A stretch of DNA of 64,000 nt from Roseateles_E sp005503085 (GTDB lineage: Bacteria; Pseudomonadota; Gammaproteobacteria; Burkholderiales; Burkholderiaceae_C), in the NCBI RefSeq assembly GCF_028462495.1, contig NZ_JAQOWX010000009.1, positions 1 to 64,000 on the forward strand, given 5' to 3'. The notes below the pieces were generated by a model. It made no database searches and was not told the DNA's origin. It saw only the letters and a list, made by a program, of their open reading frames with translations. Made by a program: the position numbers and the translations under genes. Numbering within the stretch: position 1 is the stretch's first letter; each line of letters starts with the position of its first letter. Positions 1-8,009 of the stretch are shown piece by piece.

Positions 1-77
1 CCTTCATCGACCTCGTGGACCGCAGGCTGTATCGGGCCAAGCAGGCCGGGCGGAACCAAATCGTGTCGGCGGCATGA
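1..77 (+). CDS. C-terminal end of a GGDEF (diguanylate cyclase) protein, partial
   Basis: Only the last 25 codons lie in the window, read from base 3 to the TGA at 75-77. They encode a tail of the form DRRLYRAKQAGRNQIV. This is the usual C-terminal helix of GGDEF domains (D-x-x-L-Y-x-A-K-x-x-G-R-N), which make cyclic di-GMP. The catalytic GGDEF motif is upstream of the window, so activity cannot be judged. The next gene starts about 100 bp downstream in the same direction. Confidence 0.75.
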   Translation, partial: FIDLVDRRLYRAKQAGRNQIVSAA

Positions 78-179
78 TGTCGGCAAGCGCCGGCCATCAC
101 CCCCCTGGCTGCAATCGCTCTACGATCCCGCTCGCGTGTTCGTTTCGCCGATAGCGGAACATCAAGTTCAGGAGGTTAC

Positions 180-800
180 ATGCAGTCCAAGGACCACTGG
201 GAGCAGGTCTACACGACCAAGTCCGAAAGCAGTGTGAGCTGGTTCCAGGAGCACGCACGACAATCAGTTCAGCTCATCGGCAGCACGGGTGTATCGAAGG
301 CCGCCAGCCTCATCGACGTCGGTGGCGGCGCTTCGACGCTGGTCGACGATCTGCTGGCCCAGGGCTATCGACACCTCACCGTCCTGGACCTCTCCGAAGC
401 CGCGCTGGCAGCTTCGCGAGCTCGCCTTGGAGAGCAGGCATCCGGTGTGAGTTGGCTCGCGGGCGACATCACCAAGTTCGAGCTGCCGCAGCACGCCTTT
501 GATGTCTGGCACGACCGGGCCGTCTTTCACTTCCTCACGACACCCGAAGAGCGTGACGCATACATCAACGCGGTCCTGCACGCCGTCAAGCCGGGCGGCC
601 ACGTCATCGTTGCAACCTTCGCCGAAGACGGTCCGGAGAAGTGCAGTGGCCTGCCCGTCATGCGCTACAGCGCAGACGGCCTGCATGCGGAGTTCGGCAC
701 GCCGTTCACGCTCTTGCAGCAAGAGCGCGAAGAGCATCACACGCCCTTCGGCACGGTTCAGAAGTTCATCTACTGCTTATGCCGCAAGGAACCCAGCTGA
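180..800 (+). CDS. class I SAM-dependent methyltransferase
   Basis: A 206-aa soluble protein with the Rossmann-type methyltransferase fold. Motif I (LIDVGGGASTL, about residues 44-54) binds S-adenosylmethionine. The acidic residue ending strand 2 is in VLDLSEAAL (D70), and an AGDITKF segment supplies the adenine-contacting Asp. The N-terminus DHWEQVYTTKSESSVSWFQ is typical of the UbiE/thiopurine-like group of small methyltransferases. The substrate cannot be read from sequence. The ATG follows an AGGAGG-like stretch (caggaggttac), which supports this start. It appears monocistronic. Confidence 0.8.
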   Translation: MQSKDHWEQVYTTKSESSVSWFQEHARQSVQLIGSTGVSKAASLIDVGGGASTLVDDLLAQGYRHLTVLDLSEAALAASRARLGEQASGVSWLAGDITKFELPQHAFDVWHDRAVFHFLTTPEERDAYINAVLHAVKPGGHVIVATFAEDGPEKCSGLPVMRYSADGLHAEFGTPFTLLQQEREEHHTPFGTVQKFIYCLCRKEPS

Positions 801-870
801 ACGCCGACATTGTCCAGCATTGGGTAGTAAATCGCCGACCCGGTTGGCTCCCCTCGCCGCCAGGCGAGCC

Positions 871-2241
871 TCATCGGCGCCGTCCCGCGTCTATCCATCG
901 CTGTGTCATGCCTCGCGCGAGGTTGTACCGGGCACAGTTGTATGGCTCCAGCTGGTCGAACTCGGTGTTCGCGATGAGGCGCAGCGCCGCGCTGTCGGCA
1001 GCATCGACATGCACATCGGCGAATGCGGCCTCCAGCGTTCGGCCATGGAAAACCACGAACTGCATCAGCTCGTTCAAGGCCTGCCGGTACTTGGTCCGAA
1101 TCGGGTCGGGCGATGACAGCGAGGCGCGCAGCACGCTGTACTTCTGAATCGAACGGCGGTAGATGAACTCGAACAAGTCCACCGCCGCAGCCACGTTGCG
1201 CTGCTCGTAGACACCGAGCATGGCGGTCGCGTAGTCTGAGCGCTCCACGTCCAGAAAGGACAGCGGTGCACAGTTGTAGAGCATGAGCGGCATGTTGGCG
1301 CTCAGACGACTCGTGCGCTTATTGCCGTCCGCAAAGGGCTGCAGATAGGCCAGGTTGACCCACAGGAAGAAGGCGGCCTCAACCGGATTGCGGATGTTCC
1401 GCACCTTGTCGACGATGGCGTTCAGCGTCTCCTCAAGGAGTGAGGAAATGCTGCTGGGGGTGTAGACCGAGCTATCGATGTTCACCACGCGCCGGCGGAT
1501 GCTGCCGATGTCGCGTGAGTCGCGAAGAAGGTCCCGCATCAGCTTGGCCTGCAAGTCGACGATGACGGGCACGGTGATGCCCTCGGTCGGCACCGCATCG
1601 ACCATGAACTCGATGGCGCTCTTGTGGTTGAGCAGCATCAGCGTGTCCTCATCGAGCGGGCCGCCTTGTTGGCCGAGCTCGAAGAGTTCCTTGGTGTCCA
1701 GCAAGCTCTTGTTGTTGCCCTCCAGGCGCGATGAAGACCAGGACAGGTCGATGAGCAACTGCTCGAGTACTTCGCGCGCGTAAGTTCCTGCCGGTTGCTG
1801 GTCCCGGCTGCGTCCAGCGTTGTACAGGTCCGTGGCCAGCTGGGGCGGCAGCAAGCTCGACTGGTTCGGGATGTAGCTGTTCACAAACCCGCTGTCGTAG
1901 CCCACGGGGGTGCGGGTACCCAACGGTGCGCGAAGCGCCTCGACGAGGGGCTGCGCAGCCGCTGACCATTGAAGGGCGCCGGCCCGGACCGGCGGTTGGG
2001 CGCCAGAGGGCAAAGCGCGCAGCGCTGCCTCGGCCGCTGCGGTGGTCAGGTAACGGGTCGAGCGGCCGTCCCCCTGCTTCTTCAAAAAGCCGGCGGCAAG
2101 AAGGTCCCGCAAGTCCCGGTTGATGGTGGGCCGGGAAACCTGGAGCGCGTGCTCCAGCGCGCTTGGCGCAACCGCCCCCGCCGCTGCAAAGACTTGGCGC
2201 AGCAGCGCCTCATGGCGGGGCGATAGCGAGGTAGTTGTCAT
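871..2241 (-). CDS. Fic-domain protein with N-terminal winged helix; active-site His replaced by Gln
   Basis: A 456-aa protein from the ATG at 2241. An in-frame TTG at 2286 is also possible, and no clear ribosome site favours either. Residues 1-75 form a winged helix-turn-helix (RPTINRDLRDLLAAGFL). A segment SSSRLEGN matches the inhibitory motif [S/T]xxxE[G/N] that blocks ATP in class II/III Fic enzymes. The Fic loop reads LQPFADGNKRTSR (about residues 297-309) instead of the canonical HPFx[D/E]GN[G/K]R, so the catalytic base His is Gln. Fic proteins usually transfer AMP to target hydroxyls. With this change, activity may be lost or altered. The winged helix suggests it binds its own promoter, and inverted repeats lie directly upstream. 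Confidence 0.8.
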   Translation of the reverse strand: MTTTSLSPRHEALLRQVFAAAGAVAPSALEHALQVSRPTINRDLRDLLAAGFLKKQGDGRSTRYLTTAAAEAALRALPSGAQPPVRAGALQWSAAAQPLVEALRAPLGTRTPVGYDSGFVNSYIPNQSSLLPPQLATDLYNAGRSRDQQPAGTYAREVLEQLLIDLSWSSSRLEGNNKSLLDTKELFELGQQGGPLDEDTLMLLNHKSAIEFMVDAVPTEGITVPVIVDLQAKLMRDLLRDSRDIGSIRRRVVNIDSSVYTPSSISSLLEETLNAIVDKVRNIRNPVEAAFFLWVNLAYLQPFADGNKRTSRLSANMPLMLYNCAPLSFLDVERSDYATAMLGVYEQRNVAAAVDLFEFIYRRSIQKYSVLRASLSSPDPIRTKYRQALNELMQFVVFHGRTLEAAFADVHVDAADSAALRLIANTEFDQLEPYNCARYNLARGMTQRWIDAGRRR

Positions 2242-2250
2242 GGGGCAGCG

Positions 2251-2347
2251 AATCTTGTCAATCTCATCAATCTCGTCACACGACAAGAATAGGCCGTAAT
2301 CTTATCTCGCCATCGGCCCGATTGATAGGAATAATGACAAGATTACG
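2251..2347. promoter_or_regulatory. inverted repeats in the Fic gene promoter region
   Basis: AATCTTGTCA at 2251-2260 is the exact reverse complement of TGACAAGATT at 2335-2344. A further GACAAGA occurs at 2282-2288, and CGTAATCTT (2295-2303) pairs with AAGATTACG (2339-2347). They lie just upstream of the Fic start, or within its 5' codons if the TTG start is used. Inference: operator sites for the gene's own winged helix. Confidence 0.45.
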
Positions 2348-2421
2348 CCCTGCATGACAGTGGCTGTCATCTTTGCCACCCACAAGTTGGCCTGGGCCTC
2401 ACCCCACTCGAAACCAGCTCT

Positions 2422-2586
2422 TTACATCCGACCCAGCTCAATCCGCCCGGCATGCGCCTGGACCGCCAGGCCGTGCAAGGCGGCCACCGCGCGCGCAAAG
2501 CCCTCGCTATCGCCGGTCTTGTACTGACCGCTGACACACAAATCCGACAGACCTGCGGCCAGCACAATCGGGGTCGAGCGGTACCG
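2422..2586 (-). pseudogene. FecR C-terminal fragment (remnant 1)
   Basis: Translated on the minus strand this 165-bp stretch gives a peptide running from RYRST through CVSGQYKTGDSEGFARAVAALHG to IELGRM and a stop. It aligns without gaps, apart from one residue, to the end of the intact FecR at 11783-12901 (RYSSV... RVSGVFKTGDNLSFARALGKLHG ... LELEAR). Nothing upstream of the fragment continues FecR, so only the last domain survives. It directly abuts a TolB-type fragment on the other strand at 2594. Confidence 0.7.
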
Positions 2587-2593
2587 CATCGGT

Positions 2594-2815
2594 TTGCTGC
2601 CCGTGACGGGTGGATCGCCCACATTCTTTGAGTTCGACGACAACGCCTATACACCGGCATGGTCGCCGGACGGCCAGCGCATTGCCTTCGTGGGTCGTGT
2701 CGGCAGCGAGTACGACATCCACTCGCGCGACGCGATCGGCTCAGGCCCGGTCACGCGCATCGCCAATCCTGGGGCAGACCGTAACCCTGCCTGGATCAAG
2801 CGCGCCTCTTCTTGA
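2594..2815 (+). pseudogene. TolB/PD40 beta-propeller C-terminal fragment
   Basis: A 73-codon reading frame encodes AYTPAWSPDGQRIAFVG and then DRNPAWIK. This is the WSPDG-R-IAF signature of PD40/WD40-like blades found in TolB and in periplasmic propeller proteins. It has one and a half blades and ends at a stop. A functional propeller needs six or seven blades, so this is the 3' tail of a lost gene. It starts right next to the FecR remnant, which suggests a deletion junction at about 2590. Confidence 0.55.
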
Positions 2816-2889
2816 GCAGCAAAATCTCTCCGTCGTCTCGTTTTCTCGCGACACACCACACCGCCAGCTTTGCCGCAGTTCGAGCCCGC

Positions 2890-3003
2890 CTACCGGGCCT
2901 CCAGTTCCAGTCTATCTAAGCGCTCACGCACGGCCAACCCATGCCAGGCAGCCACAGCTCGCGCGAAGCCGACGTTGTCGCCCATCTTGAACACCCCGCC
3001 AAT
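2890..3003 (-). pseudogene. FecR C-terminal fragment (remnant 2)
   Basis: On the minus strand, codons ending at the TAG (2892-2890) read GGVFKMGDNVGFARAVAAW, HGLAVRERLDRLELEAR, stop. This matches the intact FecR end (SGVFKTGDNLSFARALGKLHGLEVRQRGDRLELEAR). The first residues are already degraded and no longer frame precedes it. It is a second, independent copy of the same gene end, about 400 bp from remnant 1 and in the same orientation. Confidence 0.7.
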
Positions 3004-3232
3004 CGGCGCCAGCGCGAGCGTCTACATCGCATGCATTCCTGAAGGCGGCCATGAGCCCGCCTACCCCAGCCTCTGCGACTGCCACACCGGCTACGCGCAT
3101 GCACAAGACAAGACAGGCTCGGGCCCCTCCTTGCCCAGCCGTGACTTTCCTACCGTTTACGCGTAATAACCCACGCAAATCACCGCCCGCGCGCCGCCGA
3201 CACCCGTCGCAATCGTAGGCTGGCTGCTATAT

Positions 3233-3285
3233 TTGTCCTAGACAAACAATAGACAACAACTGGACAACGTTGGTTCTTCTTTGTC
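3233..3285. promoter_or_regulatory. phased GACAA repeats upstream of the chemotaxis receptor gene
   Basis: GACAA occurs at 3241, 3252 and 3263, exactly 11 bp apart and so on one face of the helix. TTGTC, its reverse complement, occurs at 3233 and 3281. The array ends about 70 bp before the receptor's ATG. Inference: a multi-site operator or activator site. No sigma-28-type promoter was recognised with confidence. Confidence 0.4.
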
Positions 3286-3356
3286 TCAACCTGTTGCGAT
3301 CGATCGCCATCTTGCGACTTCGTGGTCCCAGGACAACTGGATATGAGGCTATTTCT

Positions 3357-4940
3357 ATGAAATTCGACCAAATGACGGTGGGCAAGCGCCTCAACCTCGG
3401 GTTTGGACTGGTGCTTTTGATCCTGGTCATCGTCGCGACGGTGGCCTTGGTCAAGGTGAACGCGATCACCGTGGCCTTGCATGCCAACAGCGATGTGCAT
3501 GCACCCATCCAGCGTTTCGCAATCAATTTCCGGGGTTCGGCGCACGACCGGGCCATCGCGGTACGCGATGTGGTGCTGGGTTCCGACCCCGCCGAACGGC
3601 AAAAAGAGGTGGCAGCCATTGACGCGCTGGCCAAGTTCTATGCGGAATCCGCCAAGCCCTTGGAGGCCCTCGTCACCAAGGGCGAAGACAAGCAGGAGCT
3701 TGACAAGCTGTACGCCGCGATCAAGGACATCGAGGCCAAGGCCGTAGCGACCACACAGTCCATCGTCAAACTGGTGAATTCTGGTGACACCGCCGGCGCG
3801 CAGAGCCTGCTCTGGTCAGAGGCGAAACCCCAATACGTGCAGTGGCTGGCTGCGGTCAATCAGCTGATCGACTACGAAGAAAGCCGTATCCAAACGCAGA
3901 ACAAGATCGCGCTGGACCAGGCCGACGGCTTCCTGACCGTGATGCTGACAGCACTGGTCCTGGCGCTCTTGTGCGGAGTGGCGCTGGCCTGGACGATCTC
4001 ACGGAGCATTGTGAGACAGTTGGGCGCTGAGCCCCGAGCCCTGGGAGACGCGGCACGGCGCGTGGCCGGGGGAGATCTCGGCCCAGTACCGGGAGTCTTG
4101 CAAGCCCCCGCCGACAGCGTGCTTGCCTCTTTGGGCGGGATGCGTGAGAGCCTGGCCGGCATCGTTGCCCAGGTTCGGCAAGCCTCCGACTCCATCGCCA
4201 CCGGGTCCGCAGAGATCGCGACAGGCAATGCCGATTTGTCCAACCGGACCGAGCAGCAGGCGGCAAGCCTGCAACAAACCGCCTCCTCAATGAGCGAGAT
4301 GAACGTCGCAGTCAAGCAAAACGCCGACACCGCACGGCAGGCGACGCAACTCGCCGCGTCCGCCAGCGCTGCTGCGGCCAAGGGGGGTCAGGTGGTGGGC
4401 CAGGTCGTGGCGACCATGGACGACATCAGCGCCAGCTCGAAGAAGATCGCCGACATCATCGGCGTCATCGATGGGATTGCGTTCCAGACCAACATCCTGG
4501 CCCTCAATGCTGCCGTTGAAGCGGCCCGGGCTGGTGAGCAAGGACGAGGCTTCGCCGTCGTCGCCTCCGAAGTGCGCAGCTTGGCCCAGCGCAGCGCGGA
4601 GGCCGCCAAGGAAATCAAGTCGCTGATTGGCGCCAGCGTCGTCAAGGTCGAGGCTGGCACCCGGCTTGTCAGTGATGCCGGCGCCACCATGGATGACATC
4701 GTCAGCCAAGTTCGGAACGTCTCGGACCTGATCAATGAAATCGGTGCCTCGACGCAGGAACAGACCGACGGCATCGGCAGAGTCAGCGGGGCTGTCTCCG
4801 AGCTGGACCGCAGCACGCAGCAAAATGCAGCCCTCGTCGAACAAAGCGCGGCAGCCGCCGAAAGTCTCAAGCAGCAGGCCAGTCGGTTGGCCGAGGTGGT
4901 GCGCATTTTCCGGCAGGATCAAGAAGAAACCGCTCGATAA
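3357..4940 (+). CDS. methyl-accepting chemotaxis protein
   Basis: A 527-aa inner-membrane chemoreceptor. TM1 is at about residues 13-34 and a helical periplasmic four-helix-bundle sensor at 35-190. TM2 is at 192-214, followed by a HAMP segment and a long coiled-coil signalling domain. The hairpin tip that contacts CheA/CheW is present (IAFQTNILALNAAVEAARAG, around residue 380). The protein ends RIFRQDQEETAR, without the NWETF-type pentapeptide that tethers CheR/CheB in some receptors. The ATG at 3357 was chosen over upstream in-frame codons because it begins MKFDQMTVGKRLNLGF, the usual receptor N-terminus. No che genes are nearby, so it is an orphan receptor; the ligand is unknown. Confidence 0.9.
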   Translation: MKFDQMTVGKRLNLGFGLVLLILVIVATVALVKVNAITVALHANSDVHAPIQRFAINFRGSAHDRAIAVRDVVLGSDPAERQKEVAAIDALAKFYAESAKPLEALVTKGEDKQELDKLYAAIKDIEAKAVATTQSIVKLVNSGDTAGAQSLLWSEAKPQYVQWLAAVNQLIDYEESRIQTQNKIALDQADGFLTVMLTALVLALLCGVALAWTISRSIVRQLGAEPRALGDAARRVAGGDLGPVPGVLQAPADSVLASLGGMRESLAGIVAQVRQASDSIATGSAEIATGNADLSNRTEQQAASLQQTASSMSEMNVAVKQNADTARQATQLAASASAAAAKGGQVVGQVVATMDDISASSKKIADIIGVIDGIAFQTNILALNAAVEAARAGEQGRGFAVVASEVRSLAQRSAEAAKEIKSLIGASVVKVEAGTRLVSDAGATMDDIVSQVRNVSDLINEIGASTQEQTDGIGRVSGAVSELDRSTQQNAALVEQSAAAAESLKQQASRLAEVVRIFRQDQEETAR

Positions 4941-4946
4941 GGCGTC

Positions 4947-4979
4947 ATCCAGCCGGCGGCATAGATTCACCGGCCGGAT
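4947..4979 (+). terminator. hairpin after the chemoreceptor gene
   Basis: ATCCAGCCGG (4947-4956) pairs at 9 of 10 positions with CCGGCCGGAT (4970-4979) across a 13-nt loop, starting 6 bp after the stop codon. There is no run of T after the stem, so it is at best a weak or Rho-assisted terminator. Confidence 0.35.
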
Positions 4980-5113
4980 GCGCAGCGGCGGTCCCACCAT
5001 CACCCCTGCCGGCGCCACTTCGCCGGTCTAGCTGGCGGGGCCGCTTGCCGGGATCTGCGGCGCTGGGGGCACCGCCCTGCTCATGCCCGGAGAACGGCTT
5101 CCAGTCCGATCCC

Positions 5114-5473
5114 TCAAAAGCTACCCACCCTGAACTCGTTCCGATGATGACCCTTGGCTTCATAGTCGGCCAGCCATCTCGCCGCCCGCCCCCGGCCACT
5201 CCAGGTGTTTTCCGGGTTCGCCGGATCTCGGTAGAGAACTTGCAATGGGCCATTCCTCACAGCGCGATTGCCAGGGATGGCCGGACCCACATAGGGCCGC
5301 AGAGCACCCATCGCTTCCGCCACCGAGAATCCGGCCGCTTGAACCTTCTTGGCAAACCCATCTGCCAGGACTTTCAGCTCCTCGCCGCGCTTGTCCTCTA
5401 TCTCTCGATCCAGCTTCGCCCGCAGAGCAAGCAGTTCTGCGTAGGACAGCCTTCCAACATCAACTTCCGTCAT
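5114..5473 (-). CDS. H-NS family nucleoid-associated protein
   Basis: A 119-aa DNA-binding protein. Residues 1-50 form a coiled-coil oligomerisation region (LLALRAKLDREIEDKR). The C-terminus has the H-NS DNA-binding module, YRDPANPENTWSGRGRAARW, in which the core TWSGRGR loop inserts into the minor groove of AT-rich DNA. H-NS proteins silence horizontally acquired genes, fitting for this accessory-rich region. The ATG at 5473 is only 20 bp from the left end of an IS21-family element, so the native promoter now lies beyond the 2.65-kb insertion. Expression may be lost or may come from the element. Confidence 0.85.
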   Translation of the reverse strand: MTEVDVGRLSYAELLALRAKLDREIEDKRGEELKVLADGFAKKVQAAGFSVAEAMGALRPYVGPAIPGNRAVRNGPLQVLYRDPANPENTWSGRGRAARWLADYEAKGHHRNEFRVGSF

Positions 5474-5486
5474 GCGTCTCTCAATG

Positions 5487-5493
5487 GCACCGC
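5487..5493. repeat. target-site duplication, left copy (GCACCGC)
   Basis: GCACCGC directly left of the element is repeated exactly at 8146-8152 directly right of it. A 7-bp duplication is within the range made by IS21-family transposition and proves the element's limits. Confidence 0.85.
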
Positions 5494-5610
5494 TGCGTAT
5501 TTCAGCCCATCGCGGCCACCCATTTCAGCGGAACGCGGACAGCGTTTCAGACGAACGCGGACACCATTTCAGGCTGAACGCGGACAGCGTTTCAATCTGA
5601 TCCCGGACAC
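5494..5610. repeat. IS21 left end: tandem terminal repeats
   Basis: Five copies of a unit of the form TTTCAG-x(2-4)-GAACGCGGACA recur about every 22-23 bp (TTTCA near 5500, 5523, 5546, 5568 and 5590). Multiple terminal repeats are the known IstA binding sites in IS21 ends. The copies are diverged, the outermost and innermost most strongly. Confidence 0.7.
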
Positions 5611-5643
5611 CCCGAGCGCGCGCAAGTGACCTGAGCCGTGGGC

Positions 5644-7218
5644 ATGCTGACCGATTTTTCGGTCCTCATGCCCACCCCCAGGATTCACATGCGCCAACTA
5701 CGTCAAACCCTTCGACTGCACCTGGAATCGGGCCTGAGCATGCGCGAGTGCTCGCGCGTTCTGGGCATCGCCAAGACGACCGTCAACAGCATCGTCATGA
5801 AGGCCCGCGCCGCCGGCGTGGATTGGGCCACCGCTCAGACCTTGGACGATGCTGCCCTGGAAGCCCGCCTGTACGGCCCGCCCGTGCCGCGCGCGAGCAC
5901 CCAGCTCGACCCCGACTTCGCCCTCGTCCACCAGGAACTCAAACGCCCCGGCGTCACCCTGCAGCTGCTCTGGGAGGAGTACCAGCGCAGCCTGGCCGAC
6001 GCCGGCTCGCAAGCCTACAAGTACACCAGCTTCTGCGTGAAGTACCGTACCTGGGTGACCGGCCTCAAGCGCTCGATGCGGCAGATCCATCCGGCCGGCG
6101 AGCGTCTGTTCATCGACTACGCCGGCCAGACCGTGCCGCTGATCGACGCCGCCACCGGCGAGATCAGTGCCGCCCAGATCTTCGTGGCCGTGCTCGGCGC
6201 CTCGAACTACACCTTTGCCTGTGCCACCCCGACGCAGACTGCCGCCGACTGGGTCGGCGCCATCATGGACGCGCTGGAGTTCATGGGTGGCGTGCCCCGG
6301 CTGATCGTGCCGGACCAGGCTCGCGCCCTGATCGCCCGGCCGGACCGCTACGAGGCCACGCCCGGCCGCCTGGTCGAGGAGTTCTGCGACCACTACGACG
6401 TGGCGATGCTGCCGGCTCGGCCGGCCCACCCCCGCGACAAGCCCAAGGTGGAGGTCGGCGTGCAGATCGTCGAGCGCTGGATCCTGGCGCGGCTGCGGCA
6501 TCGGCGCTTCTTCAGCCTGACCGAGCTCAACACCGCGATCCGGGCCTTGCTGGCCGATCTGAACCAGCGCCCGTTCAAGAAGCTTCCCGGCTGCCGGGCC
6601 AGCGCCTTCGCAGCCTTGGACCGGCCTGTTCTGAAGCCGCTGCCGGCGGCCCGCATGCCCATCGCCCGCTTCAAGCGCGCCCGGGTCAACATCGACTATC
6701 ACGTCGAGCTCGACGGCCATTACTACAGCGTGCCGCACCGGCTGGTGCGCGAGCAGGTCGAGTTGCGCATCACCTCGACCACGGTGGAGATCCTCAGCCG
6801 CCAGCAGCGCGTGGCCGTGCACGCCTACAGCGACCGGCACGGCGCCCACACGACGACACCCGAGCACATGCCGGCCTCGCACCGCGCCCACCGGGAATGG
6901 ACGCCGGCCAAGCTCATTGCCTGGGGAGAGCGCATCGGCGTCGCCACCGCCGCCGTGGTGCGCTGGCAGATGGAGCACAGGCCGCACCCCGAGCAGGGCT
7001 ACCGATCCTGCCTCGGCCTGCAGAGCCTGGCGCGCCAGTTCGGCCATGAGCGGCTGGAAGCGGCCTGCGTTCGCGCCATGGCGATCCGCTCGCCGACCTA
7101 TCAGAGCATCAAGTCGATCCTCACCACCGGGCTGGACCGGCAAGCCGCGCCGGCCCAGGCCACGCAAGCCACCTTGCCGCTGCACGACAACGTGCGCGGC
7201 CCCGATTACTACCACTAA
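5644..7218 (+). CDS. istA: IS21-family transposase IstA
   Basis: A protein of about 524 aa. An N-terminal helix-turn-helix (LSMRECSRVLGIAKTTVNSI) binds the terminal repeats. It is followed by the integrase-core DDE domain: first Asp in LFIDYAGQTV, second in RLIVPDQARALI, Glu in RDKPKVEVGVQ. The C-terminus carries the beta-strand domain usual for IstA (VNIDYHVELDGHYYSVPHRL). It cuts and joins the element's ends, working with IstB. The start is uncertain: ATG codons at 5644, 5668 and 5689 and a GTG at 5638 are all in frame. The stop is 2 bp before istB. Confidence 0.92.
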   Translation: MLTDFSVLMPTPRIHMRQLRQTLRLHLESGLSMRECSRVLGIAKTTVNSIVMKARAAGVDWATAQTLDDAALEARLYGPPVPRASTQLDPDFALVHQELKRPGVTLQLLWEEYQRSLADAGSQAYKYTSFCVKYRTWVTGLKRSMRQIHPAGERLFIDYAGQTVPLIDAATGEISAAQIFVAVLGASNYTFACATPTQTAADWVGAIMDALEFMGGVPRLIVPDQARALIARPDRYEATPGRLVEEFCDHYDVAMLPARPAHPRDKPKVEVGVQIVERWILARLRHRRFFSLTELNTAIRALLADLNQRPFKKLPGCRASAFAALDRPVLKPLPAARMPIARFKRARVNIDYHVELDGHYYSVPHRLVREQVELRITSTTVEILSRQQRVAVHAYSDRHGAHTTTPEHMPASHRAHREWTPAKLIAWGERIGVATAAVVRWQMEHRPHPEQGYRSCLGLQSLARQFGHERLEAACVRAMAIRSPTYQSIKSILTTGLDRQAAPAQATQATLPLHDNVRGPDYYH

Positions 7219-7220
7219 CG

Positions 7221-7973
7221 ATGAAGGAGAAGCTCTTGCTCAACGAACACACCCTGGATCAACTGCGCAGCCTGCGCCTGGACGGCATGGTGCACGCCCT
7301 CGCGGACGACGCCACGCGCACGGCGGCAGCCGAGTTGTCATTCGAGGATCGGCTGGCCATGCTGGTCCAGCGCGAGGTCGACTGGCGCGACGGCAAACGC
7401 CTGGCCCGGCTGCTCAAGGCCGCCAGACTCAAGGTCAGCAGCGCCTGCATCGAGGACATCAACTGGCGCGGCTCGCGCGGCCTGGATCGCAGCCTCATCA
7501 TCCAACTGGCGGGCTGCGACTGGCTGCGCCACGGCCACAACGTGCTGCTCACCGGGGCCACGGGTTGCGGCAAGACCTGGCTCGCGTGTGCGCTGGCTCA
7601 GCAGGCGGCGCGCCAGGGATTCGCCGTGCTGTACACGCGGGCGCCTCGCTTGCTGGAGGAATTGCGGGTCGCGCACGGCGATGGCTCCTTCAGCCGGCGC
7701 CTGGCGCAACTGGCGCGCATCGACTTGCTGGTCATCGATGACTTTGCGATTGCGCCGATCACGGCCGCCGACCGCAATGACTTGCTCGAACTGCTTGACG
7801 ACCGGGTCGGCAGCCGCGCGACCCTGATCACCAGCCAGCTCCCGGTGTCGGCGTGGCACGAGTGGCTGGACGATCCGACGCTGGCTGACGCCATCCTCGA
7901 CCGCATCGTTCACTCGGCCCACAAGATCGCGCTCAAGGGGGAGTCGCTGCGCAAGAAACAGGACCCGGCATGA
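7221..7973 (+). CDS. istB: IS21-family helper ATPase IstB
   Basis: A 250-aa AAA+ protein, DnaC-like. Walker A is LLTGATGCGKTWLACAL (about residues 110-126) and Walker B is LLVIDDFAI. Sensor and arginine residues follow (LITSQLPVSAWHEWLDD, ILDRIVHSA). IstB assembles on target DNA and licenses IstA for strand transfer. The ATG is 2 bp after istA's stop, so the two are translationally linked. Length and motifs are complete. Confidence 0.93.
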   Translation: MKEKLLLNEHTLDQLRSLRLDGMVHALADDATRTAAAELSFEDRLAMLVQREVDWRDGKRLARLLKAARLKVSSACIEDINWRGSRGLDRSLIIQLAGCDWLRHGHNVLLTGATGCGKTWLACALAQQAARQGFAVLYTRAPRLLEELRVAHGDGSFSRRLAQLARIDLLVIDDFAIAPITAADRNDLLELLDDRVGSRATLITSQLPVSAWHEWLDDPTLADAILDRIVHSAHKIALKGESLRKKQDPA

Positions 7974-8009
7974 CCACCAAACCGACCACCGCAAGCCCGT
8001 CCGGGGCGG

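Noticed and set aside
4287..5018. 243-codon antisense frame over the chemoreceptor
   Set aside because: It mirrors the receptor's repetitive Ala/Ser-rich coiled coil; no independent support.
5698..7215. 505-codon open frame antisense to istA
   Set aside because: Shadow of the GC-rich istA codons. No ribosome site, no recognisable motif, and istA has all its DDE residues.
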